Source: JALYUS01 sp038231255 (GTDB lineage: Bacteria; Chloroflexota; Chloroflexia; Thermomicrobiales; JALYUS01). Taken from it: a DNA stretch of 64,000 bases. Below the pieces are notes generated by a model, which was not told the origin of the DNA, did no database searches, and saw only the letters and a program-made list of their open reading frames with translations. Positions 37,012 through 45,907 of the stretch are shown piece after piece. Within the stretch, counting starts at the first letter, position 1, and every line of letters begins with the position of its first letter. The stretch covers positions 14,777-78,776 of the forward strand of contig JBBRLR010000009.1 of assembly GCA_038231255.1 (NCBI GenBank), written 5' to 3'. Made by a program: the position numbers and the translations under genes.

Positions 37012-38208
37012 ATGACGACAACCGCGATGGGAACACCGGAGGTGCCACCGTCGAGCGACGTGGTTGTGATTGGTGGCGGGTTCATCGGCTGCTCTATCGC
37101 GTACCAACTCGCGCGGCGCGGTGTCACCGTCGCGCTGGTCGAACAGGAGCACATCGCGTGGGGCGCATCGGGCCGCAACGCGGGGCAGATCAGCCCGGCG
37201 GCGGGCTACACCGACGCCTTCCTACCATTCACGGTGGCAAACTTCGCGATGCTGCGCACGATGGAAGAGGAACTGGACGCCGATTTCCAGTTCCGCCTCA
37301 GCGGCGGCATGGAGATCGTCACGGAACCGGGGGCGGTCGCTGATCTGGCGGAAAGCGCCTTGGCGCTCCGGCAGGCGGGCTGGCACGCCGATCTGCTCGA
37401 TGGCGACGCGGCGCGCAGCCTCGTCCCCGCCCTCGGCCCGCGCGTCCTCGCTGCGCGGTATGTCGTGGAAAGCGGGCATCTGATGCCGATGCAGTTGGCC
37501 TACGCGTTCGCACGCGCGTCGGTTCGGCACGGCGCGCGCATCTGCACCGAAACAACAGTCACGGGCATCACCACCGACATACGGGGCGTCAGCGGCGTTT
37601 ACACGACTCGCGGGACGATCGCGACGCGCGTCGTCGTCAATGCGACGAACGGTTGGGCGGCAGAAATCGCCGCGATGGTTGGCCTTTCGCTGCCGATCCA
37701 GCCGCAGCGCGGGCAGATTCTCGTCACTGCGCCCGTGCCGCCGCTGCTGCCGATGACGTTCGGCTATTGGGCGGAAACCGCAGTACATTACTGGCGGCAG
37801 ACGCCGCATGGCCAGATCGTAATGGGTGGTGGGCGCGCGTACGACCGGCCAGGGATCGGCTCGTATAGCCGTCAGAACTCGCATGACATCCTGCGCCGCT
37901 TCCCGGCGCATGTGGCCGACACGATGCCCGCGCTCGCCGCCCTGCCCGTCGTCCGCACCTGGGCAGGGACGATGGGTTTCACGCCGGACTACGGCCCGCT
38001 CATCGGCCTCTGCACGACGGTGCCGGGCTTCTTTGTTGCCGCTGGTTTTAATGGCAATGGCACGCCGTGGAGCTGTATTGCGGGCTTGGTCGTCGCGCAG
38101 ATGATTTGCGACGAACCGAGCAATCTGCCAGTGGAGCGCATCGCGCCGGACCGCTTTTGGGAGGAAACCTCACCCCCCAGCCCGCTCTCTATTGGTTGTC
38201 AGCAATAG
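37012..38208 (+). CDS. FAD-dependent oxidoreductase (DAO family)
   Basis: A 398-aa glycine / D-amino-acid oxidase family enzyme. The N-terminal Rossmann motif is VVVIGGGFIGCSIAYQLARRG (GxGxxG) and the ribose-binding acid lies in ALVEQEHI. GASGRNAGQISPA is typical of the family, as are the C-terminal GFTPDYGPLIG and GFNGNGTPWSC. The substrate is probably an amino acid or amine. ATG 37012 follows GGGAGAAGG. The protein's last dozen or so residues (from about EETSPPSPLS) are encoded by the start of the CCTCACCC palindrome at 38166, which also supplies the stop codon. The natural C-terminus was therefore probably replaced or extended by repeat insertion. Confidence 0.85.
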   Translation: MTTTAMGTPEVPPSSDVVVIGGGFIGCSIAYQLARRGVTVALVEQEHIAWGASGRNAGQISPAAGYTDAFLPFTVANFAMLRTMEEELDADFQFRLSGGMEIVTEPGAVADLAESALALRQAGWHADLLDGDAARSLVPALGPRVLAARYVVESGHLMPMQLAYAFARASVRHGARICTETTVTGITTDIRGVSGVYTTRGTIATRVVVNATNGWAAEIAAMVGLSLPIQPQRGQILVTAPVPPLLPMTFGYWAETAVHYWRQTPHGQIVMGGGRAYDRPGIGSYSRQNSHDILRRFPAHVADTMPALAALPVVRTWAGTMGFTPDYGPLIGLCTTVPGFFVAAGFNGNGTPWSCIAGLVVAQMICDEPSNLPVERIAPDRFWEETSPPSPLSIGCQQ

Positions 38209-38350
38209 AGAGGGGGAGCAACACGGGGAGGGATGGGGCGGCTGCGGGGCGCTGACAAAATGCCACGACACTCCCAGCGAATCCCCTCCCCTCACTATTG
38301 CTGACAAGCAATGGAGAGCAGGTACCCTCTGGGAAGTGGGGGTGAGGTTC
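38166..38350. repeat. Composite CCTCACCC palindrome, about 185 bp
   Basis: The outer ends aacctcacccccc (38166-38178) and gggggtgaggttc (38338-38350) are inverted. Inside are two smaller dyads around ctattggttgtcagcaatag and ctattgctgacaagcaat. It overlaps the 3' end of the oxidoreductase and fills the spacer to prfB. The layout resembles a MITE or two nested palindromes. No coding potential. Confidence 0.65.
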
Positions 38351-38430
38351 TTTATCCCTACGGTTTGCTATACTACATGCAGGAATCGCGACGGCGCATC
38401 ACGCGCCACTGAACAAACTGGGGAAGGCCA

Positions 38431-39556
38431 ATGCTCGAACACATCCTATCCATCCTTGAGGACCTCCGTGACCGTGTCGAGGTTGCCCAGGAGCGTCTTT
38501 GACCTCGCCAACAAGGAAACACAGATTACCGAACTGACGGCCCAATCGGGCGTCGCGGGCTTCTGGGATGATCCCCAGCAGGCACAGCGCGCGATGCAGC
38601 GACTCACCAACCTACAAACCCAGGTGAGCGCGTGGCGCTCACTCGCGGGGGAGATTACCGATGCCTGCGAAATGGCCGAACTCGCCCGCGACGATGCGGC
38701 AATCGTGACGGAACTCCAAGGCGACGTCGCGACATTGCGCGAGCGGCTCGACCAGATGGAGTTCGATCTAATGCTCGCCGGGCCGCATGACAGCGCCAAC
38801 GCGATTCTGGCAATTCATGCGGGCGCGGGTGGCACCGAATCGCAGGACTGGGCCGACATGCTGCTGCGTATGTACCTCCGCTGGGCCGAGACGCGCGGCT
38901 TCGCGACCGACATCGTGGACCTCACCGATGGCGAGGAAGCGGGAATTAAGAGCGCGACCATCGAGATTCGCGGCGACTTCGCCTACGGCTACGCGAAGGC
39001 CGAGCGCGGCGTGCATCGCCTCGTCCGCATCTCGCCGTACGACGCGAGCAAGCGGCGGCACACGTCGTTCGCCCTCGTGGAAGTGCTGCCCGAGATCGAG
39101 GACGACGCGGAAATCGTCATCAACGACGACGATATTCGCGTGGATACGTATCGCGCGTCTGGAGCGGGCGGCCAGCACGTCAACAAGACGAGCAGCGCAA
39201 TCCGCATCACGCACATGCCATCCGGCATCGTCGTCACCTGCCAGAATGAACGCTCGCAGGGCCAGAATCGTGAGACCGCGATGAAGATTCTCCGCGCCCG
39301 CCTCCTCGAACGGCGGGAAGTGGAGCGGGCCGAAGAGCAATCCGCCCTGAAGGGCGAGCACGTCGCGGCAGGCTGGGGCAACGCGATCCGCTCGTACGTC
39401 CTGCATCCGTACAACATGGTGAAGGACACGCGGAGCGGCTACGAAACATCCAATACGCAGGCCGTGTTGAACGGCGAGATTGACGGGTTCATGAACGCCT
39501 ATCTGCGCTGGCACATGGGCGACTCCCCCGAAGCCGGAGACGAGGACGCCGCATGA
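38431..39556 (+). CDS. prfB: Peptide chain release factor 2 with programmed +1 frameshift
   Basis: Class I release factor for UGA and UAA codons. The gene is split: ATG 38431 (after GGGGAAGG) reads 23 codons to an in-frame TGA at 38500-38502, and the rest continues in the +1 frame to 39556, giving 374 aa. The site is canonical: internal Shine-Dalgarno AGGAG (38489-38493), 3-nt spacing, then CTT TGA C. Low RF2 lets the ribosome slip and restore synthesis, so the gene regulates itself. The catalytic GGQ loop is in SGAGGQHVNKTSS, and the SPYD region corresponds to the stop-recognition area. The stop overlaps the next start (ATGA). This is not a broken gene. Confidence 0.96.
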
Positions 39557-40686
39557 ACCGCCGACGGATCTTCATTCTGCCGCTGATGCTTTGCCTGCTC
39601 GCCGCGCCAGCGAGTGCGGTGCTGTCGCCGATTGGTGCAGCGGCAACGCCCGTCACGGTGAGCGCAAGCACAGCGACGCCGCATTTCCCGCAAAACATTG
39701 CCTTCCATCTGGAAGCGAATGCGGCGTCGGGCGAGATCACGGCGCTCAACCTGCTCTATCACGCCGCGAATACCCCCGTGACGAAGCGCGTCCGTGTGCC
39801 GGTCGAACGCGGGCAGCGCATCGGGCTGGACTACGCGCTCGACACGCAGACCGACTTCCTCGCGCCCGGTCTCGACATCGAGTACCGCTGGGCATTCACG
39901 TTAAGTGACGGTATGCAGTACCGCACCGATCCCACGACGCTCTTCTACATGGACGATCAGCAGCAATGGAAGAAAAAGACGAGCGGCCCGATCACCCTCT
40001 GGTGGTACAGCGGCGATGATGCGTTCGGGCAGGATGCAATTGACACGGCGACGCGCGCGGCGGATACGCTGAAGAAGAACTTCAACGTGACGAGCGACCG
40101 GCCGATCCGCATCCTCATGTATGCCAACGCGCGCGATTTGCGCGTCGCGTTGCCACCGAACAGCGCGGAATGGATCGGTGGCGGTGCGTCCACCGAACTC
40201 GGCATCATCCACGCGGCGATTGCCCCCGGCCGGTCGGCGGCATCGGAGATTCGCCGGATTCTCCCGCACGAGATGAGCCACATGGTCGTCTATCAGGCGA
40301 GCCTTAACCCCTACAACCATCCGCCGCTTTGGCTTGATGAAGGGCTGGCGGTCCACAATCAGGAGACGCCCGATGTCCGCTTCCGCCCGCTCGTGCGGGA
40401 CGCCGCCGACAACGGAAAGTTGATCCCGATCCGCGCGCTCAATTCGCCCTTCCCGTTGAGCGCGGAACAGGCGCTGCTGTCCTATGCGGAGAGCGAGAGT
40501 GTCGTCAATTTCATCATCACTGCCTACGGCAGCAAGTATATCGGCGCGCTCGTCTCGGCATTCAAGGACGAACTCTCCTACGATCAGGTCGTCCAGAAGG
40601 TGCTCAAAGAAAGCATCGAAGACCTCGACAAGGAATGGAAAGCGAGCCTCAACTACGGTGGCGACCAGGGTGGGATCACCGGGTAA
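39553..40686 (+). CDS. Secreted gluzincin-type metallopeptidase (peptidase MA-like)
   Basis: A 377-aa exported protein. A signal peptide (residues 1-22, RRRIFILPLMLCLLAAPASA) is followed by a beta-rich region and then a zinc peptidase domain. That domain carries HEMSH (H239, E240, H243) and a third ligand in LWLDEGLAV (E263). The HExxH...E spacing of about 20 residues and the WLDEG motif are those of gluzincins of the peptidase MA type. The target protein is unknown. The ATG overlaps the prfB stop as ATGA, so it is co-translated with prfB even though no functional link is apparent. Confidence 0.8.
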   Translation: MNRRRIFILPLMLCLLAAPASAVLSPIGAAATPVTVSASTATPHFPQNIAFHLEANAASGEITALNLLYHAANTPVTKRVRVPVERGQRIGLDYALDTQTDFLAPGLDIEYRWAFTLSDGMQYRTDPTTLFYMDDQQQWKKKTSGPITLWWYSGDDAFGQDAIDTATRAADTLKKNFNVTSDRPIRILMYANARDLRVALPPNSAEWIGGGASTELGIIHAAIAPGRSAASEIRRILPHEMSHMVVYQASLNPYNHPPLWLDEGLAVHNQETPDVRFRPLVRDAADNGKLIPIRALNSPFPLSAEQALLSYAESESVVNFIITAYGSKYIGALVSAFKDELSYDQVVQKVLKESIEDLDKEWKASLNYGGDQGGITG

Positions 40687-40763
40687 CAGCAACCCGAATC
40701 CTCCGCGCGTGGCATTACTCCTGCATACGCTTATTCGGTCTCTGACACAGGAGTGTGCCGCAT

Positions 40764-41216
40764 ATGACTTCCGTACACACGCTGGATGAACGAGATACAA
40801 CCGCAACAGCGGCGTTGCCGAGCAAATCGCGTGCGAAGCGCCTCATCGCATTGTATGTGGTTCTTGCCTTGATCGCGGTCGCGATCGGCGTACTCTTCGG
40901 TGTGCGTCGGCGCGATGCAGCCACAATTGGCGATGTTGCCGCGCCCACAGGGCAATCGGTGCTCGCGACCGCGCCGCCGGGCCAGCCAACCCCCACGCCC
41001 CTCGCCGCCAAAGCGCCATCACTGACGACCGTGCCGCCGACCGAACCACTGCCGACTGTCGTGCTACCGACTATCGCACCGCCAACACCCATTCCGCCGT
41101 CCGCTCCCGTGGTGGCAGCCCCGGTGCGTTCCGCGCCTGTCGTCAACCAGAATGGTAACGGAAATGGCAATGGAAACGGAAAGGGCAAAGACAAGGGCAA
41201 AGGCAAAGGGGATTGA
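40764..41216 (+). CDS. Membrane-anchored protein with Pro/Thr stalk and Asn-Gly / Lys-Gly tail
   Basis: A 150-aa protein. A short basic cytoplasmic N-terminus precedes one membrane helix (about 27-46, LIALYVVLALIAVAIGVLFG). An extracytoplasmic Pro/Thr/Ala-rich stalk follows (about 65-125), and the tail is a repetitive NGNGNG then GKGKDKGKGKG sequence. The tail is encoded by a degenerate hexanucleotide repeat and is strongly basic, so it may contact anionic wall polymers. It has no domain I recognise. ATG 40764 is preceded by AGGAG at 10 nt; a GTG at 40755 lies too close to that site. Length of the tail may vary between strains. Confidence 0.7.
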   Translation: MTSVHTLDERDTTATAALPSKSRAKRLIALYVVLALIAVAIGVLFGVRRRDAATIGDVAAPTGQSVLATAPPGQPTPTPLAAKAPSLTTVPPTEPLPTVVLPTIAPPTPIPPSAPVVAAPVRSAPVVNQNGNGNGNGNGKGKDKGKGKGD

Positions 41217-41240
41217 TCGTTTCAGCGGTCTAGGCGTCTG

Positions 41241-41300
41241 GGGAACCTCCCCCCCTGGCCCCTCTCCATCGCAATGGAGGGGGCCAGGGGTGAGGTTCCC
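41241..41300. repeat. CCTCACCC-type palindrome between convergent genes
   Basis: ggggaacctccccccctggcccctctccat ... atggagggggccaggggtgaggttccc: about 27-bp arms with few mismatches and a 4-nt loop (cgca). It fills the gap between two convergent genes and would fold in RNA from either strand, so it probably also ends transcription. Confidence 0.75.
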
Positions 41301-42809
41301 TTACTTATAGATCGTCTTTAGTTGATCTTCAGCGAACTTGATCGCGTCTTCCGGCTTGGTGCCATTGACGGCTTTCGCCATCATCTGGGACATCAGATAG
41401 GTGTTGTTGACCTGCGCAGCCTTGGTATCCGGCGGCCCGGGAAAGCCGAAAATGACGGTGCTTTGATCGTTGATCGTGTCCTGAAGGATGCTGAACTTCG
41501 GCACGTCGCTGAGGATCGGCATCGGCTTCCTCAGCCATGCGTTGGTTGTCGGCAGTTCGTACCCCTGATTCGCCTTCTGGCCGTTCAGCCAGTCGTCCAT
41601 GTGATCCACGATCAGTTGCTGCGCCGCACCCTGCTGTTTCGACCAGTTCCAAACGCCCCAACTGTATGGGCCGGACGCGACCATGAAACGGCCCTTCGGC
41701 CCGGCGGGCGGCAGCGAGAAGAGGCTGACATCCTGGATCTCCTTTTTGGAGGAGAGGTACGCGCTGATCGGATTCATGATGAAACTGCCCGCACCCGACG
41801 CGAGGAGGAGGTTGTTGCCGGAGTCGTCCCAGCCGAGCACTTCGGGGGTCATCGCATTTTTATACAATTCGACGACGTAGTTGATCGCGTCTTTCGTCTC
41901 CGGCGAATTGATCGCGATGGTTTTGCCATCTTTCTCGATCCACTTGCCGCCGAAACCGAGCAGGATCGAGACCATATGGCTGGTCGAGTCGAATGATCCC
42001 TGGTTGATCGCCAAGCCGACGGGATGGTTCATTTTCTTCAATGCCGTCCCGGCCTTTAGAAGATCGTCCCACGTGTCCACGGGCTTCGTGATTCCTGCCG
42101 CATCGAAGTAATCCTTGCGATAAATGCCGGGATACGGGATGACAAAGTCGGGCACGCTCTTCCAGACACCGTCCACCATCGCGACCTGCTTCGCCGCGTC
42201 AATGTAGCCGCCGTATTTCGTTTCGAGATACTTGGCAGGACCGGAGACATCAACGAGATTCTCGGCGAACAGGTGGGCGTCCGTCGGGAACTGCAATTGC
42301 GTGAGGTCGTGACCGCCCTTGATCGCGACATCCGCCGAGGCCTTCGTGACGACGGTATTCGTCGGCACATGGTCCACTGTCACTTTGAGACCATTCTTCG
42401 TGCCCCAGTCGGTCGCCCACTTGTCGAAGTACTCATCGAATGCGGGTACGTAGTGCGCCCACATCAGGATTTTGAGGGTGCCGCCCTTCTCGATCGCCGG
42501 GCCGGCATACTTCGTATTGGGATCGCCCGTCGTCGCGGTCGTCCCGCCTGCCGGGGCGGCTGTCGCGCTCCCACCCGCAGCGGCGCTCCCCGTGGTTGTG
42601 GTCGCGGCGGCGGGCGCTTTCGTCGCGGCGGCGGTCGCTGCCGCCGTGCCAGCGGGCGCCGCTGTCGCTCCGGCCGCTTTCGGTGTATCGGTGGCGCTGC
42701 TCCCACCGCACGCGGCGAGAATCGCCGTTACCGCAGTCGCCGCAGCGCCGCCGAGAAAGCCGCGCCGTGAAAGCGCCGCACGCCTGAGCCGTAGATCGCG
42801 TTCGTCCAT
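41301..42809 (-). CDS. Sugar ABC transporter substrate-binding lipoprotein
   Basis: A 502-aa extracytoplasmic solute-binding protein (family 1). It has a twin-arginine type signal SRRGFLGG (R15-R16), a lipobox ending LAAC with C34 as the lipid-modified residue, an Ala/Thr-rich tether (to about 100), and a periplasmic-binding fold. That fold includes GGTLKILMWAHYV, KGGHDLTQLQFPTD, YRKDYFDAAGI and PETKDAINYVVELYK. A sugar or sugar-phosphate ligand is inferred from the MalF/MalG-type permeases encoded upstream. ATG 42809 has AGGAGGG at 8 nt. It is the last gene of the operon, so in this cluster the binding protein follows the permeases. Confidence 0.88.
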   Translation of the reverse strand: MDERDLRLRRAALSRRGFLGGAAATAVTAILAACGGSSATDTPKAAGATAAPAGTAAATAAATKAPAAATTTTGSAAAGGSATAAPAGGTTATTGDPNTKYAGPAIEKGGTLKILMWAHYVPAFDEYFDKWATDWGTKNGLKVTVDHVPTNTVVTKASADVAIKGGHDLTQLQFPTDAHLFAENLVDVSGPAKYLETKYGGYIDAAKQVAMVDGVWKSVPDFVIPYPGIYRKDYFDAAGITKPVDTWDDLLKAGTALKKMNHPVGLAINQGSFDSTSHMVSILLGFGGKWIEKDGKTIAINSPETKDAINYVVELYKNAMTPEVLGWDDSGNNLLLASGAGSFIMNPISAYLSSKKEIQDVSLFSLPPAGPKGRFMVASGPYSWGVWNWSKQQGAAQQLIVDHMDDWLNGQKANQGYELPTTNAWLRKPMPILSDVPKFSILQDTINDQSTVIFGFPGPPDTKAAQVNNTYLMSQMMAKAVNGTKPEDAIKFAEDQLKTIYK

Positions 42810-42886
42810 TTTGTCTTCCCTCCTGAACCTATCCGTACCATCCACACAACGCCGCGCCGCCATCCAAAGCGGCCAGTCTCGCTTCC

Positions 42887-43795
42887 CTACTTAACCGAAC
42901 CGGCGGTAATGCCGGAGATGAAATCGTCCAGAAAGAAGTTGTACAAGATCGCCACCGGCAGACCGGCGATGATGCCGCCCGCCATCAACTCGCCCCAGTA
43001 AAAGACATCACCGCGAATCAGATCTGTCACGACGCCGAGCGTGACGGGCTTGTTTTCTTTGGTAGAAATGAAGGTCAGCGCGTAGATGAACTCCTGCAAC
43101 GCCAGCGTGAAGGCGAACATCATGATCGAGAAGATGCCCGCACGGCTGAGCGGCAGGACAACGCGCCGGATTGCCTGGATGCGACTACAGCCGTCAATCA
43201 GCGCGGCTTCCTCGATGTCGAAGGGGATCGTTTTGAAGAAACCCATCATCAGCCATGTACAGAAAGGGATCGTGAACGTCGGATAGATGATGACGAGCGC
43301 CCAGACATTGTCCGTCAGATGCAATCGCGCGACGACCTGCGAGAGCGGGATAAATAAGAGTGACGGCGGCACGAGGTAGGTGAGGAAAATGCCAATGGAG
43401 AGCGCGCCCGCGCCGGGAAGATTGAGGCGTGCGAGTGCGTAGCCAGCCGGAACCGCCGTGAGCACGGTAATCACGACGGTTCCGAGGGCAATTCCGTAGG
43501 AGTTAATCAACCAGCGGGTGAACTGCGTTTTCTCGAAGAGGTACTGCACATGCCCGAACGTCGGCTTATCCGTGAACCAGAGCGGGAAATGTGTGAGATT
43601 GTACAGGTCGTCGTTCGTCTTGAAGGTCGTGACGATCATGTAATAGACCGGGAAAATCGCGATCACGACAAAGAGGAGGATACCGAGCAGGAACAAGACC
43701 CGGCGAATAACAGCCCCAACCGTCACGGGCACGGTTCGCTGCTCGGCAATGTCGCGCGGGGGAGCAAGCGGCGCGATCCCTTCGCGTATAGCCAC
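42887..43795 (-). CDS. Carbohydrate ABC transporter permease (MalG family)
   Basis: A 302-aa inner-membrane permease with about six helices. Its cytoplasmic EAA loop, EEAALIDGCSRIQAIRRVVLPL, couples to the ATPase. The N-terminal 30 residues are soluble, then the first helix (VIRRVLFLLGILLFVVIAIFP) follows; FLTYLVPPSLLFIPL lies mid-protein. It starts 2 bp after the MalF-like gene and precedes the binding-protein gene. The substrate class (carbohydrate) is inferred from family. No ATPase gene accompanies the set. Confidence 0.9.
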   Translation of the reverse strand: MAIREGIAPLAPPRDIAEQRTVPVTVGAVIRRVLFLLGILLFVVIAIFPVYYMIVTTFKTNDDLYNLTHFPLWFTDKPTFGHVQYLFEKTQFTRWLINSYGIALGTVVITVLTAVPAGYALARLNLPGAGALSIGIFLTYLVPPSLLFIPLSQVVARLHLTDNVWALVIIYPTFTIPFCTWLMMGFFKTIPFDIEEAALIDGCSRIQAIRRVVLPLSRAGIFSIMMFAFTLALQEFIYALTFISTKENKPVTLGVVTDLIRGDVFYWGELMAGGIIAGLPVAILYNFFLDDFISGITAGSVK

Positions 43796-43797
43796 GG

Positions 43798-44733
43798 TTA
43801 CAGCTCCCTCTTACGCAATTGGCGGAGAAAGACGACGGAGAACAGCAGCAAGAGCGGGAAAAGGAAGAGCGTTACCGCCGCGCCTTTGCCCAACTGACCG
43901 GATGCGATGCCGACCTTAAATGCGTAGCTCGCCAACACTTCCGTGGCATTGCCCGGCCCGCCCTGCGTGAGCAGGTAGACGATGGTGAGGTCGGTGAAGT
44001 TGAAGACGAGGTTGAAGAGCAGGCCAATGAAGAGGATCGGCGCGATCATCGGCACGATGATCTTTCGGTACCGCGTGATCCAGTTCGCGCCGTCAATCTT
44101 GGCGGCATCAATGATGTCCTGCGGGATCGAGGTCAGCCCGGCGAGCAGGATAACGGCAGAAAAGGGGAAGTTACGCCAGACATTCGTCATAATGATCGAG
44201 GCCATCGCCGGCTGCGGCTGACCAAGCCATTGGATGCCATACTGCGCGGTGATGATGTGCGAGTGCTTACCGAGCCAGTTGAGGACGCTGTACTGCGGAT
44301 GGAACATCCACTTCCACGCCTGAATCGTCAACGCGATAGGGATTGTCCACGGCAGCAGAACGAGGTAGCGGACGATCTTCTTGCCGCGGAACTTGGCGAG
44401 CAGAATGAACGCCAGCGTCGTGCCGAGGATCGAGTTGATGATCGCCGTGACGACCGAATAGAAAATCGTATTCTTGAGCGCCGCGAGAAACGTCGCGTCT
44501 TTAAGGAGGCCGGTGAAGTTTTCCAGCCCGATGAAGCCGCGCTCACCATTGAGATTGCTGACCGTCGCGTCCGTCAGGCTGAATTTCAGCGCCAGCAGGA
44601 ACGGTATACCGACGAGACCGATGATGTAGATCATCGCCGGCGCCAGAAGCAGGTAGCCGAGAACCCGTGAGCGAAAAACGACGCCGCGTGTGCTGACACG
44701 ACCGCGCTTCCGCGCGCCAACAGCAATTGCCAC
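43798..44733 (-). CDS. Carbohydrate ABC transporter permease (MalF/UgpA family)
   Basis: A 311-aa permease with about six membrane helices, starting at a GTG. The EAA loop is DAAKIDGANWITRYRKIIVPM, which contacts the nucleotide-binding subunit. The N-terminal helix LLLAPAMIYIIGLVGIPFLLAL is typical. It is the first gene of the three-gene importer operon, with a recognisable promoter (44800-44828) in the divergent spacer shared with the TIM-barrel gene. Because the ATPase is missing, the transporter probably borrows a multitask ATPase of the MsiK/UgpC type encoded elsewhere. Confidence 0.9.
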   Translation of the reverse strand: MAIAVGARKRGRVSTRGVVFRSRVLGYLLLAPAMIYIIGLVGIPFLLALKFSLTDATVSNLNGERGFIGLENFTGLLKDATFLAALKNTIFYSVVTAIINSILGTTLAFILLAKFRGKKIVRYLVLLPWTIPIALTIQAWKWMFHPQYSVLNWLGKHSHIITAQYGIQWLGQPQPAMASIIMTNVWRNFPFSAVILLAGLTSIPQDIIDAAKIDGANWITRYRKIIVPMIAPILFIGLLFNLVFNFTDLTIVYLLTQGGPGNATEVLASYAFKVGIASGQLGKGAAVTLFLFPLLLLFSVVFLRQLRKREL

Positions 44734-44799
44734 TCAATTACCCCGCCTACATCTCGATTGTGACCCGCCCCGTCAGCCCGCCGATTTGGAATTCGCCGC

Positions 44800-44828
44800 A
44801 GTATAGCGTACGTTCAATCCTTTGTCTA
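44800..44828 (-). promoter_or_regulatory. Promoter of the sugar ABC importer operon
   Basis: The minus strand reads TAGACA (44828-44823), a 17-bp spacer, TATACT (44805-44800), about 65 bp before the MalF-like start. One mismatch in each box. Confidence 0.55.
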
Positions 44829-44902
44829 CCGTCCCCGCGAATAGCACAATGATCGCAATCAATTCTGTCTGGCGTTTTTCGCCGAAACGATGCTGCGATC
44901 CC

Positions 44903-44931
44903 TTGTTGCGGCTCGGACGTGATGGTAGACT
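44903..44931 (+). promoter_or_regulatory. Promoter of the TIM-barrel gene
   Basis: TTGTTG (44903-44908), a 17-bp spacer and TAGACT (44926-44931), about 73 bp before ATG 45004. Weaker than the divergent one. Confidence 0.4.
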
Positions 44932-45003
44932 GGGAATATCCCGCACGCACCGGCCCACACCGGGCGGGCGGAGCCAGCAGCATCTAGCCGGAGCGCACAA
45001 CCA

Positions 45004-45897
45004 ATGGATATTCTCGTCTCGACCGGGAGCCTCACACCGCGCGGTATTGGCGACGCCGCAAGCATCGCCCGGCAGGCGGGGGCGGATGGGCTGGAAGTGA
45101 TGCTCACCGATCGCCTATTGTCGGCTGGTCCGGAGATCGCCATTGACGCGACAGAGAAGCATCAGGTGCCAATCCGCTCCATTCATCCGCCGATTCGCTT
45201 CGTAGATGCCAGTCGGCACGTCCATGCCGATATGATCGCCGCCGCCGAGTACGCGTGTCGTGTGCCTGGTTGCCGTGTGCTCGTGATGCACGCCGTCGGA
45301 GGCGCCGGGCTGCACACAGAGCGCGGGCGAGCATTTTTTCAAACGGTTGATGAGGTGATGACAATTCTCAAGAAGAGCGATGTGCGGCTTGCCATCGAGA
45401 ACCGTGGCACCGTGCAGCCGCGCCCGCGACCGGACTTCCTCGACCGTATTCAGAATCTCTTTCGCGTCTGCGAGGAATGGGGCCTCGACATCACCTTCGA
45501 CACATCCCATGCCGCGTCGTTCGGGCTGAACATCGTTTCCGCGCTCGACGTAGTCTTTCCACGGCTGACGAACATCCATCTCAGTGACCGGCGCGATGAA
45601 CCGCCCGCGATTGCATCGGGCATCCTTAACTCGCTCACCCGCGAGCATCAGTTGCCTGGCCAGGGCGCACTGCCGCTCGGTCTCTTTTTGCAGCGATTGA
45701 AGGCCAAAGAGTATCGCGGCGCCGTCACGCTCGAACTGTCGCCTGTCGCGCTCGCCTCATGGCGGATCGAACGCGCGAAGGAGCGGACATGGAGCGCGGT
45801 CACATTCGTGCGCGATCATGTCTCGGTGATGCACCCCACCCCCGACGAAGCGCACCCCACGCAGCACGCACCCGCGCCGCTGGAGAACGATTTCTAG
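45004..45897 (+). CDS. Sugar phosphate isomerase/epimerase-like TIM-barrel protein
   Basis: A 297-aa xylose-isomerase / AP-endonuclease-2 fold protein. Barrel strands and likely metal ligands are visible in IRSIHPPIRF, VLVMHAVGG, LAIENRGT (Glu ligand), ITFDTSHAASFG (Asp, His), TNIHLSDR (His, Asp) and VTLELSP (Glu). Members isomerise or epimerise sugars and cyclitols, or nick abasic DNA. Its divergent arrangement with a sugar importer favours sugar or inositol metabolism, but this is inference. The last 30 residues (HPTPDEAHPTQHAPAP) are a disordered tail. Confidence 0.8.
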   Translation: MDILVSTGSLTPRGIGDAASIARQAGADGLEVMLTDRLLSAGPEIAIDATEKHQVPIRSIHPPIRFVDASRHVHADMIAAAEYACRVPGCRVLVMHAVGGAGLHTERGRAFFQTVDEVMTILKKSDVRLAIENRGTVQPRPRPDFLDRIQNLFRVCEEWGLDITFDTSHAASFGLNIVSALDVVFPRLTNIHLSDRRDEPPAIASGILNSLTREHQLPGQGALPLGLFLQRLKAKEYRGAVTLELSPVALASWRIERAKERTWSAVTFVRDHVSVMHPTPDEAHPTQHAPAPLENDF

Positions 45898-45907
45898 CAA
45901 TCCACAT

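Noticed and set aside
38431..38502. prfB as a broken gene because of the early TGA
   Set aside because: The TGA is in the classical programmed frameshift context with the internal Shine-Dalgarno at the right distance.
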